32,372 nucleotides of DNA, taken from positions 1 to 32,372 of the forward strand of contig CAYZPO010000004.1 of assembly GCA_964480695.1 (NCBI GenBank), read 5' to 3'. Each line of letters starts with the position of its first letter. The first letter of the stretch is position 1. A model generated the notes under the pieces. That model saw only the letters and a list, made by a program, of their open reading frames with translations. It had not been told where the DNA came from and searched no databases. Position numbers and translations under genes: made by a program. This document shows positions 16,378 to 21,838 of the stretch, in pieces. Source of the stretch: CAZDDW01 sp964480695 (GTDB taxonomy: Bacteria; Patescibacteriota; Patescibacteriia; UBA9934; CAZDDW01).

Positions 16378-17301
16378 CTATCTCATCCGTTCAGCTACGC
16401 GGAGTTTGGCACTGCGCGCTCGCGGATTAGTTGAGATCTCCTCTTCAGTCGGGGTGACTGGTTTTTTAGTGATTAATTTAATTTTGGTTCCATCAAGCTT
16501 TTTAAAAGTCTGCTTGACGATTCGGTCTTCTAGAGAATGGAACGAAATGACCGCAAGTCGACCGCCCGGTCGTAAAGTGCCAAGCGCCTGCGGCAGTGTT
16601 TGTTCGAGCGCGCTTAGCTCGTCATTCACCGCAATGCGCAACGCTTGGAATACACGGGTCGCCGGATGGATCTTAAAGTGCTTATTCCTTAATGGAGCGG
16701 CGTCTTTGATTACTTTTGCTAGAGCGATAGTTGAATTAATAGGCTCCTGCTGACGCGCACGCACAATAGCCGCGGCGATCTTGTGGGCATTTCGTTCCTC
16801 TCCTAGTTGTCGAAAGATCTGTTCTAGGTCCTGTAAGGACCAAGTGTTGATAATGTTGGCTGCAGTTAGTTCCTGATTAAGGTCATATCTCATGTCCAAA
16901 GGTCCCTCATTCCGGAAAGAAAATCCCCTAGCGTGGTCTTCAATGTGGACGGAACTAAAACCAAGGTCCAAAAGTATGCTGTCAGCCGGATAAAATCCCC
17001 GATCATAGGCAATCTGTTTGATGTTTAAATATGAGTCTTCAACGAGCGTAGCTTGAGATTTATATGAGGCCAATCTTTTTTTGGCACGCTCTAAATTAGC
17101 TCGGTCTTTATCAATCCCGAGTAATTTCCCCTTGGCCGTGCCCGGACTACGGGCGAGGCCCTTTGGTGAGATGCGTTCAAGCATAGTTAACGCATGTCCA
17201 CCCAAACCTACTGTACCGTCAATGACGACCTGGCCTGGCTGAGGGTCCAGATATTTGACCACCTCCTCCAGCAGCACTGGAACGTGATCAAAGTTGCTCA
17301 T
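16378..17301 (-). CDS. rsmH: 16S rRNA (cytosine-1402-N4)-methyltransferase
   Basis: RsmH (MraW) methylates N4 of C1402 in the 16S rRNA decoding centre using S-adenosylmethionine. The 307 residues show HVPVLLEEVV (6-15), the SAM-binding GTVGLGGH (29-36), DSILLDLGFSS, GFSFRNEGPLDMR and the C-terminal ISFHSLEDRIVKQTFK. Length is typical. Residues 49-59 (LARSPGTAKGK) are extra relative to the usual loop, and their DNA contains a palindrome. The start overlaps the mraZ stop by four bases, so the genes are translationally coupled. Confidence 0.95.
   Translation of the reverse strand: MSNFDHVPVLLEEVVKYLDPQPGQVVIDGTVGLGGHALTMLERISPKGLARSPGTAKGKLLGIDKDRANLERAKKRLASYKSQATLVEDSYLNIKQIAYDRGFYPADSILLDLGFSSVHIEDHARGFSFRNEGPLDMRYDLNQELTAANIINTWSLQDLEQIFRQLGEERNAHKIAAAIVRARQQEPINSTIALAKVIKDAAPLRNKHFKIHPATRVFQALRIAVNDELSALEQTLPQALGTLRPGGRLAVISFHSLEDRIVKQTFKKLDGTKIKLITKKPVTPTEEEISTNPRARSAKLRVAERMR
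17134..17160. repeat. Palindrome within the extra loop of rsmH
   Basis: GCCCG-GACTA-CGGGC (17140-17154) is nested between two GGCC sequences (17134-17137 and 17157-17160), giving an imperfect two-part hairpin. It coincides with the extra residues 49-59 of RsmH. Confidence 0.55.
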
Positions 17302-17729
17302 ATTCCTAATTCGCCAAGCTGTTCCGCGATCTGACCAGCATCCTTTTCAGTCAGACCTTTGTATTTATCCCAAACGTCACTGTTCCAAATTTCTAAACGA
17401 TTATACAGGCCTGCCACAACAACACTTTTTCCTAGTCCAGCATAGCCTCGAAGATATTCTGGTAAAATAATGCGTCCTTGTTTATCCAGCTTAACGTCCA
17501 TTGCTCCAGCTAACATTAATCGAGAAAAGGCACGAGTGTTGGCCTTCCCCAGGGGCAAATCAGCAAGTTTAGTGGCTAACTTGTCCCACTCCTCCTTGGA
17601 GAAGAGAAACAGCGAATAATCAAGACCGCGTGTGACCACAGCACCCTTAGCCAAGTATTTACGAAACTTAGCTGGGATGGCCATACGACCTTTATCATCA
17701 ACGGTATGTTTGTATTCACCAATAAACAT
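17298..17729 (-). CDS. mraZ: MraZ transcriptional regulator
   Basis: The 143-residue protein contains two SpoVT-AbrB-type half-domains. Each carries the MraZ signature: VDDKGRMAIPAKFRKYL (10-26) and LDKQGRIILPEYLRGYAGL (81-99). MraZ forms ring-shaped oligomers that bind repeated boxes before its own operon and repress division and wall genes. Length is normal. Matching boxes are seen upstream, so autoregulation is likely. The leader has no Shine-Dalgarno. Confidence 0.95.
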   Translation of the reverse strand: MFIGEYKHTVDDKGRMAIPAKFRKYLAKGAVVTRGLDYSLFLFSKEEWDKLATKLADLPLGKANTRAFSRLMLAGAMDVKLDKQGRIILPEYLRGYAGLGKSVVVAGLYNRLEIWNSDVWDKYKGLTEKDAGQIAEQLGELGI

Positions 17730-17785
17730 AGGAAGGCTTTAATCAAAACAAGCGGGTTCGACCTGAGATCATCAAGATCTTAAGT

Positions 17786-17811
17786 CCCCACTTTTCACCA
17801 CTCTCCTCCTC
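17786..17811 (-). promoter_or_regulatory. MraZ boxes: three repeats with 10-bp spacing
   Basis: On the minus strand GAGG (17811-17808), GTGG (17801-17798) and GTGGGG (17791-17786) occur at exactly 10-base intervals just downstream of the promoter. This is the spacing of known MraZ operators (repeated TGGGN with five-base gaps). The first unit is degenerate. Confidence 0.65.
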
Positions 17812-17820
17812 TCTTCTTCC

Positions 17821-17849
17821 ATTTTATACCACTGACTGACACGCGTCAA
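17821..17849 (-). promoter_or_regulatory. Promoter of the mraZ cluster
   Basis: TTGACG (17849-17844), a 17-base spacer and TAAAAT (17826-17821) on the minus strand form a good sigma-70-type promoter, with the MraZ boxes overlapping the start of the transcript. Confidence 0.7.
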
Positions 17850-17894
17850 CCTAATTTACCCACAAAAACTGTGGATAAAAAACAACCCCATTTG

Positions 17895-17916
17895 GGGGTC
17901 AGGTCTTTATATTTTA
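17895..17916 (+). repeat. Left REP-like end of the transposase unit
   Basis: GGGGTCAGGTCTTTATATTT plus two further bases is exactly inverted at 18797-18818. It lies just past the 3' end of the transposase gene. Confidence 0.8.
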
Positions 17917-17920
17917 CTTT

Positions 17921-18775
17921 CTATTTATTATAAGTACCACGAACAATTCTACTAATTGTTGAATCGGCTAATTGTAAAAAATTTCCAATATCTGTATTTG
18001 GATAACCACAACGCCTTTTGGCAAAAATAATCATCTGATTCCTTTCTTCTGTGCCCCTCACCTTCTCAAACAAATCCTCCAACGAGGGCCGGCCAACTAT
18101 CCGCTCTGAACGTGGAATTTCTTTGATTTGTTCTGATTCACATGTTGTTGAATCTCTTAAATAATGAACGAATTGTGGGCTCCCTAAAATCATTCCCTTC
18201 TCTGTTTCCTCAAATGGAGATCTTTCATTCAACCCTTGTTCAACAAAATTATAATACTCCACTTGTGCCTCTTTCTTCTTCTCAGAAAAAAAGCTTAAAA
18301 TCCAATCCGCACAAAGCCAGCCTGGACGTTTTTCATCCCCTACAGTTGCTGCAAAACTACTCCATGGCCATTCATTGGGATGTTTAACCAAACCAGCGCG
18401 CACAGCGTTTATCACCGTATATCGAGCCACCCGCAACAGATAGGGCTCCTTCTCGACTACAAAAGCTTTATAACGACCCTGAAAGAGATGTCCGACTCGG
18501 TCATTTCTTTTATTAAATCGCTGAGTATAAACACCGTTGAGATCACGCATGCCTAAGGATAAATTGGCATCAGGAGTTTCTATCAAAAGATGGTAATGGT
18601 TGGGCATCAGGCAATAAGCATGACAAAGCCAATTATGTGTTTCGATCGTTTCTGAAAGTGTTTTCAAAAAGCAATAATGATCCTTGTCATCCAGAAAAAT
18701 GGGCTGTTTGGCATTACCACGGGTAGTAATATGATAAAGCGCACCTGGATATTCGATTCTTAATGGTCGTGCCAT
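17921..18775 (-). CDS. REP-associated tyrosine transposase (RAYT, IS200/IS605-like Y1)
   Basis: The 284-residue HUH endonuclease has MARPLRIEYPGALYHITTRG at the N-terminus, the HUH motif LMPNHYHLLIE (His60, His62), GHLFQGRYKA (95-104) and the catalytic Tyr119 region RYTVINAVRAGLV. A C-terminal helix-turn-helix (about 256-281, ending DSTISRIVRGTYNK) is typical of the RAYT group. These enzymes nick single-stranded DNA at REP palindromes. The frame extends 15 codons upstream into the flanking repeat, but ATG 18775 begins the conserved domain. It is flanked by inverted copies of a repeat found elsewhere in the window. All catalytic residues are present, so it is probably active or recently active. 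Confidence 0.9.
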   Translation of the reverse strand: MARPLRIEYPGALYHITTRGNAKQPIFLDDKDHYCFLKTLSETIETHNWLCHAYCLMPNHYHLLIETPDANLSLGMRDLNGVYTQRFNKRNDRVGHLFQGRYKAFVVEKEPYLLRVARYTVINAVRAGLVKHPNEWPWSSFAATVGDEKRPGWLCADWILSFFSEKKKEAQVEYYNFVEQGLNERSPFEETEKGMILGSPQFVHYLRDSTTCESEQIKEIPRSERIVGRPSLEDLFEKVRGTEERNQMIIFAKRRCGYPNTDIGNFLQLADSTISRIVRGTYNK

Positions 18776-18796
18776 ATTCTTGAATGATAGCATATA

Positions 18797-18818
18797 TAAA
18801 ATATAAAGACCTGACCCC
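18797..18818 (-). repeat. Right REP-like end of the transposase unit
   Basis: This is the exact reverse complement of 17895-17916, upstream of the transposase start. Confidence 0.8.
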
Positions 18819-18849
18819 AATGTGTATAAAAAAATCCCTAAAATAAGGG

Positions 18850-18855
18850 TATAAT
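18850..18855 (+). promoter_or_regulatory. Consensus -10 element of the 18861 transcript
   Basis: TATAAT lies six to eight bases before the left arm of the long inverted repeat, so transcription should begin almost exactly at 18861-18863. No good -35 is visible. Confidence 0.55.
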
Positions 18856-18897
18856 GGAACTACCAGGTCTGGTTGCAGGTGAGAAAGGACTGAGGCC

Positions 18898-19095
18898 ATG
18901 AGCCACTTCCACTCCCTTCCCATTTCTTCCCAGACCACTCGGATCCCTGAGCCCCGACCCCTTCCTTTGAGGACGACTGCTCCAACGCAGGTGGTCAATA
19001 CGTCCAAACAGTTCGGTTTCGGTGGATACGCTGAGATCGAGGTCCTCCCTCAGCTTCAGAAGCGTTTCCCTGGGATTCCTGGTCTTGGACAGTGA
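18898..19095 (+). CDS. Possible 65-residue protein within the structured transcript
   Basis: An ATG at 18898 follows AAAGGA (18884-18889) with an eight-base spacer, a good ribosome-binding site. The product is Pro/Gln-rich with no membrane segment and no recognised family; its C-terminal half contains FGFGGYAEIEVLPQ. Third codon positions mostly avoid A, which favours coding, but the GC-rich background weakens that argument. The frame covers only half of the transcript and the remaining 130 bases before the closing stem are non-coding. It could be a dual-function RNA, a true small gene or a chance frame. Confidence 0.35.
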   Translation: MSHFHSLPISSQTTRIPEPRPLPLRTTAPTQVVNTSKQFGFGGYAEIEVLPQLQKRFPGIPGLGQ

Positions 19096-19252
19096 CACAG
19101 GTGGTCGCGAGCATGATTGATATCACATCGTCTGCTCCATCTACCGGGTCTTGTCGTCTTTTCGCGACCGACGGGGTTTGACCCGGGCTGTCATGGTGAC
19201 GGCCTGACGACCACTAATTCACTGCGCAACCAGACCTGGTAACTATTCTCCC

Positions 19253-19290
19253 GCGCCGCCCGCAAGTCTCCTTGGGCGGCGCTTCGTTTT
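19253..19290 (+). terminator. Hairpin terminator of the 18861 transcript
   Basis: GCGCCGCCC (19253-19261) and GGGCGGCGC (19274-19282) form a 9-bp GC stem with a 12-base loop, followed by TTCGTTTT. The stem and the AAGTC in the loop closely match the terminator at 8249. Confidence 0.75.
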
Positions 19291-19783
19291 ATTTAATTCG
19301 CTCTGTACCGTTGATTTCGTTGATAAACTTAACCACTTCTCCATGAACCATCTTTTTCCAGCTCACATCACCATCCTTAATTTTTTGACGAACTTCAGTT
19401 GCACTCAATCCAGGGACCTCCTTGATATCACGAACATCAATTCCCTTTTTTTCAAAACATCCTTTAGTCCATTCATCGCCAGTCCAGGCACTTTTTATAT
19501 CACCACACTGTTCTAACACCTGTTCCACCCAAACCCCATCATCATCTGCATCAGCCACCTCCCGAAACTCAATATCGTAACGCGGGATCAGATCCTCGGC
19601 CTGCAGCACGCGTTGAATCATATCTTTGCGTTCCTCCATGGTAAACGGATTGCGCTCAGTATCTGATTCCTGAGAACTCCCAATAGCAATAATAACCTTG
19701 TCACATAACTTAACCATTCCTTTAACCACCATTAAATGACCGTTGTGAAAAGGTTGGAAGCGACCGACATATAAACATGACAT
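19289..19783 (-). CDS. Nicotinamide-nucleotide adenylyltransferase, archaeal (NadM) type
   Basis: The enzyme joins NMN and ATP to make NAD+. The 164 residues begin at ATG 19783, which opens MSCLYVGRFQPFHNGHL with the nucleotidyltransferase HxGH motif at 13-16. The C-terminal LSATEVRQKI corresponds to the ISSTxxR ATP-binding motif. NPFTMEERKDMIQ and WTGDEW also fit the NadM family. The frame remains open upstream to 19906 but that part overlaps the DUF362 gene and adds no domain. The gene is four bases downstream of the DUF362 stop, suggesting co-transcription. Confidence 0.9.
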   Translation of the reverse strand: MSCLYVGRFQPFHNGHLMVVKGMVKLCDKVIIAIGSSQESDTERNPFTMEERKDMIQRVLQAEDLIPRYDIEFREVADADDDGVWVEQVLEQCGDIKSAWTGDEWTKGCFEKKGIDVRDIKEVPGLSATEVRQKIKDGDVSWKKMVHGEVVKFINEINGTERIK

Positions 19784-19787
19784 AAAT

Positions 19788-20681
19788 TTAGATCTTAGAA
19801 TTTGAATGACGTTTGAAATTTTTAGACAACTTACCCAAGTCAGTTTCTCCGACCAAGTCGACTGGCTCAGTCTGAGCTGATAAATACTTAACCTGATCAG
19901 GATCAAAACCCATTAGTCTACAAGCAACTCGATCTACTGTGAGCGAGTCAGTTCCAGCTAAAGCCACCTTCATTTCCACAGGATCGCCGTCTGACGGCCC
20001 TTGCCCTTCCATACCCATAAAACCATCTAACACCGCCAAATCAGGCTTATTTTGGGCGTATAAAGCGCTTATAGTGTCATGTGTATCCTCAACGCTCCCA
20101 GAGTGAAATTCCTTGAACCGATACCAATCCTTACCTGTTGCAGTGATTCGAGGTTTGACTATCACTGTACCCACGATCCAATTTTTAAGAGCCAGAGTTA
20201 CGTCTACAGTATCATGGGTCTTGAGCATAGCCACAGAGATCTTGAAATCAGCTTCGAGTGCGGTTTTACTGACCTGGACAAGCTTACGCTTGTCATTCCT
20301 CGAATCGACACCTTGAGGAATGACGCCCGTAAGGGCGTCGATTTGAATTGTCTCATCATCATTCAGATCCTTGAGTTCAATTCCTTCGTACTCATTTGGT
20401 AAATTTTCAAAACCGAAATTACGAAATGCAGTCTTGGTACCAAATGCTCCAGCTTCAGCGACCAGGATCGGCGCAGTCGAATACTGTCGCACGAACTCAA
20501 TTACCGAACGAACCGCATCAACATGTGTCGCTGCCAACTGATTTGTTGACGAAACAAAATTCGGTTTAATCAAAATAGAACGAGCCGAGCGCAATTGCTC
20601 AGCCACGTCCTCCGCAACCAGACTCAAAGCCTGATCAATATTTTGTTTCCGATACTCTCCATGAGTAACTGCGACACGCAT
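19788..20681 (-). CDS. DUF362-domain protein
   Basis: The 297-residue protein matches the DUF362 family: ILIKPNFVSS (36-45), ATHVDAVRSVIEF (50-62), a KISVAMLKTHDTVDVTLALKN segment and PDLAVLDGFMGMEGQGPSDG (about 213-232). Members are often linked to iron-sulfur proteins, but no cysteine cluster is present here. The function is unknown. Residues 115-135 are an insertion of exactly 21 codons made of three consecutive DNA hairpins. The leader is AT-rich, without a Shine-Dalgarno, and contains a GGGGTCAGGTCTT repeat. Confidence 0.8.
   Translation of the reverse strand: MRVAVTHGEYRKQNIDQALSLVAEDVAEQLRSARSILIKPNFVSSTNQLAATHVDAVRSVIEFVRQYSTAPILVAEAGAFGTKTAFRNFGFENLPNEYEGIELKDLNDDETIQIDALTGVIPQGVDSRNDKRKLVQVSKTALEADFKISVAMLKTHDTVDVTLALKNWIVGTVIVKPRITATGKDWYRFKEFHSGSVEDTHDTISALYAQNKPDLAVLDGFMGMEGQGPSDGDPVEMKVALAGTDSLTVDRVACRLMGFDPDQVKYLSAQTEPVDLVGETDLGKLSKNFKRHSNSKI
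20277..20339. repeat. 63-bp in-frame insertion of three palindromes in the DUF362 gene
   Basis: GACAAGC-TTAC-GCTTGTC (20277-20294), GTCATTCCTC/GAGGAATGAC (20292-20301 with 20315-20324) and GACGCCC-GTAA-GGGCGTC (20322-20339) follow one another. The length is 21 codons and no frame is broken. Confidence 0.85.
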
Positions 20682-20694
20682 ATTCAGCTTAAAA

Positions 20695-20743
20695 TAAAAT
20701 ATAAAGACCTGACCCCCTACTCCTGCCTGACCCCCTACTCCTG
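20695..20743 (-). repeat. Third copy of the transposase-type repeat plus an 18-bp tandem duplication
   Basis: 20695-20716 is identical to 18797-18818. Its outer end continues into CCTGACCCCCTACTCCTG, present twice in tandem (20708-20725 and 20726-20743). The second copy supplies the stop codon of the 20735 gene. Confidence 0.8.
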
Positions 20744-21202
20744 GCTTGCTTGGTGTTCGGCGATTGCTTGGACAATCTGGGAGTCGCCTTTCAAGTTTTC
20801 TACCATTAAAATATGATCGCGATTAATTGACATTTTGTCTTCTGGTCCATGAGTTTCGTTTCCAAGCTTAATCAAATTAGTACCACCGTCCTCAGCCGGA
20901 CCTGTTGCCTGAATGTAATAAACGTCTTCCAAAACAACGTATTGAGCCTCCAGACTTGAAGTGACTTTTCCAAAATACACCTGGTTATTAGTTAAGAATA
21001 CGGCCTGAAATTCACCTGTGGCAATGGAAGCAGTCACCTCTTCCCCATACTCAAAGTCTTCAGTGATTGATGTGCCAAAAGGTTGAGTAAAATAGAGTAG
21101 ACCACCGATAACAGCGGCGATCACGATAATTAAAATAACTGGCATGAGCCATTTTGGCGCACCCTGGTTAACTGAAACCTGAGGAGATTTGTTTGAGAAC
21201 AT
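20735..21202 (-). CDS. Single-pass membrane protein, unknown function
   Basis: The 155-residue product has a short N-terminal tail, one transmembrane helix (about 19-42) and a roughly 110-residue extracytoplasmic domain. That domain contains GEFQAVFLTNNQVYFGKV (63-80) and VVLEDVYYIQ (89-98). I associate this type of protein with uncharacterised CPR families, but cannot name a function. The stop codon lies inside a tandem-repeated REP-like sequence, so the last residues may be recent. Upstream lie 20-bp tandem repeats (21211-21310). Confidence 0.7.
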   Translation of the reverse strand: MFSNKSPQVSVNQGAPKWLMPVILIIVIAAVIGGLLYFTQPFGTSITEDFEYGEEVTASIATGEFQAVFLTNNQVYFGKVTSSLEAQYVVLEDVYYIQATGPAEDGGTNLIKLGNETHGPEDKMSINRDHILMVENLKGDSQIVQAIAEHQASQE

Positions 21203-21210
21203 AGAAATAT

Positions 21211-21310
21211 ATTGTTAACAGAATATCATGATTGTTAGCAAAATGTCGCCATTGTTGGCAGAATATCACCATTGTGATCTTACGACAGAGATTGTTGGTC
21301 AACAATCAAA
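21211..21310. repeat. Five 20-bp tandem repeats (ATTGTTRGCAGAATATCACC-like)
   Basis: ATTGT starts at 21211, 21231, 21251, 21271 and 21291, an exact 20-base period. The fourth unit is degenerate and the last is a perfect small palindrome (ATTGTTG-GT-CAACAAT). Inverted copies of the same units lie at 21699-21756, across the four-helix-bundle gene. Confidence 0.8.
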
Positions 21311-21683
21311 TCTTCAAATTATTATTAGTTAATTTTATTAAATAATTTATTTCTTGAGGTAATTTTCTAAGTCCCTCTATAATCTGCTGATACTGCTCTT
21401 TTGAAATGAGTTCGCGTGCTAATGCTTTCTCAGTCCAATCTATAGACTCTTTAACTGATCCGTAACTATACTTATAAAACTTAATTTTATCTCGTTTATG
21501 ATATCTGCCGAATCCTTCAGCAACATTCGCTGAAATTGAGTCCATGGATCGAATGTATTGCTTTCCAATAGTATCCTTCGCCAGATGATCCCACCCCTTT
21601 ACAATACCCCAAACCTGATTCGATAGTGCGTAAGAAATTTTATACGCCCTGACTTCTTCCAATTTCAATGAAGTGCTCTGCAT
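21306..21683 (-). CDS. Four-helix-bundle protein (S23/IVP, Avd-like family)
   Basis: The 125-residue product fits the four-helix-bundle family found in 23S rRNA intervening sequences and related to Avd of diversity-generating retroelements. Family features are RSMDSISANVAEGFGRYHKRDKIKFYKYSYGSVKE and a preceding helix with AYKISYALSNQVW. The frame stays open to an ATG at 21755, but those 24 extra codons are the inverted repeat and lie outside the family core, so ATG 21683 is preferred with moderate confidence. No reverse transcriptase or variable repeat is nearby. Known members are basic nucleic-acid-binding pentamers; the role here is unknown. Confidence 0.75.
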   Translation of the reverse strand: MQSTSLKLEEVRAYKISYALSNQVWGIVKGWDHLAKDTIGKQYIRSMDSISANVAEGFGRYHKRDKIKFYKYSYGSVKESIDWTEKALARELISKEQYQQIIEGLRKLPQEINYLIKLTNNNLKI

Positions 21684-21774
21684 ATCAATCTTATCAATTG
21701 TGCCGTTAGATAACAATGGTGACGTAAGCCAACAATCCTGATATTCTGCTAACAATTAAGCTTAAGTGCTAATT

Positions 21775-21780
21775 ATTATA
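21775..21780 (-). promoter_or_regulatory. -10 element for the four-helix-bundle gene
   Basis: TATAAT reads on the minus strand just outside the right end of the element, about 19 bases from the 21755 ATG. No convincing -35 is seen. Confidence 0.45.
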
Positions 21781-21782
21781 CC

Positions 21783-21830
21783 ATAAAACCGGTACTAGTC
21801 TAGCACCGGTTTTATGTGCGTTTTTACGCG
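21783..21830 (-). terminator. Terminator after the giant surface-protein gene
   Basis: ATAAAACCGGT (21783-21793) and ACCGGTTTTAT (21805-21815) form a perfect 11-bp stem with an 11-base loop, about 24 bases beyond the stop at 21839. It can act in either direction. Confidence 0.7.
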
Positions 21831-21838
21831 TTTTTCAT

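Larger units (their letters stand above)
18861..19290 (+). ncRNA. Candidate structured RNA with perfect 16-bp closing stem
   Basis: TACCAGGTCTGGTTGC (18861-18876) is perfectly complementary to GCAACCAGACCTGGTA (19226-19241). The two arms would close a 381-base RNA. A -10 element sits directly before the first arm and a terminator 12 bases after the second. Inner stems visible by eye include 19144-19150 with 19180-19186 (seven pairs), 19031-19035 with 19049-19053, and two mutually exclusive pairings of 19101-19110 (with 19208-19214 or 19162-19168). It lacks the conserved cores of RNase P RNA, tmRNA and SRP RNA. The region is GC-richer than its flanks. It may be a pure ncRNA or a message carrying the small frame at 18898. 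An alternative is a non-autonomous element with 16-bp inverted ends, though no target duplication is seen. Confidence 0.5.
21211..21756. mobile_element. Element with about 46-bp inverted ends enclosing a four-helix-bundle gene
   Basis: The left end begins ATTGTTAACAGAATATCATG and the right end, read inward, begins ATTGTTAGCAGAATATCAGG. Similarity continues through the next units with few mismatches and one indel, to about 46 bp. The interior carries one gene and no transposase. The layout resembles the intervening sequences with S23-type genes found in some 23S rRNA genes, but here it lies between protein genes. No clear target duplication is seen. Confidence 0.55.

Noticed and set aside
18714..19098. 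Minus-strand short frames across the 18861 transcript
   Set aside because: No ribosome-binding site or family similarity; they run through the inverted repeat and promoter of the plus-strand unit.
18861..19241. RNase P RNA, tmRNA or SRP RNA
   Set aside because: Length and closing stem suggested RNase P or tmRNA, but the GAGGAAAGTCC-type core, the tRNA-like ends and the SRP loop motifs are absent.
21211..21310. CRISPR array
   Set aside because: The 20-base units repeat without spacers, vary between copies and have no cas genes nearby.
21306..21755. Diversity-generating retroelement accessory gene (avd)
   Set aside because: The fold fits, but there is no reverse transcriptase and no template/variable repeat pair in the window.
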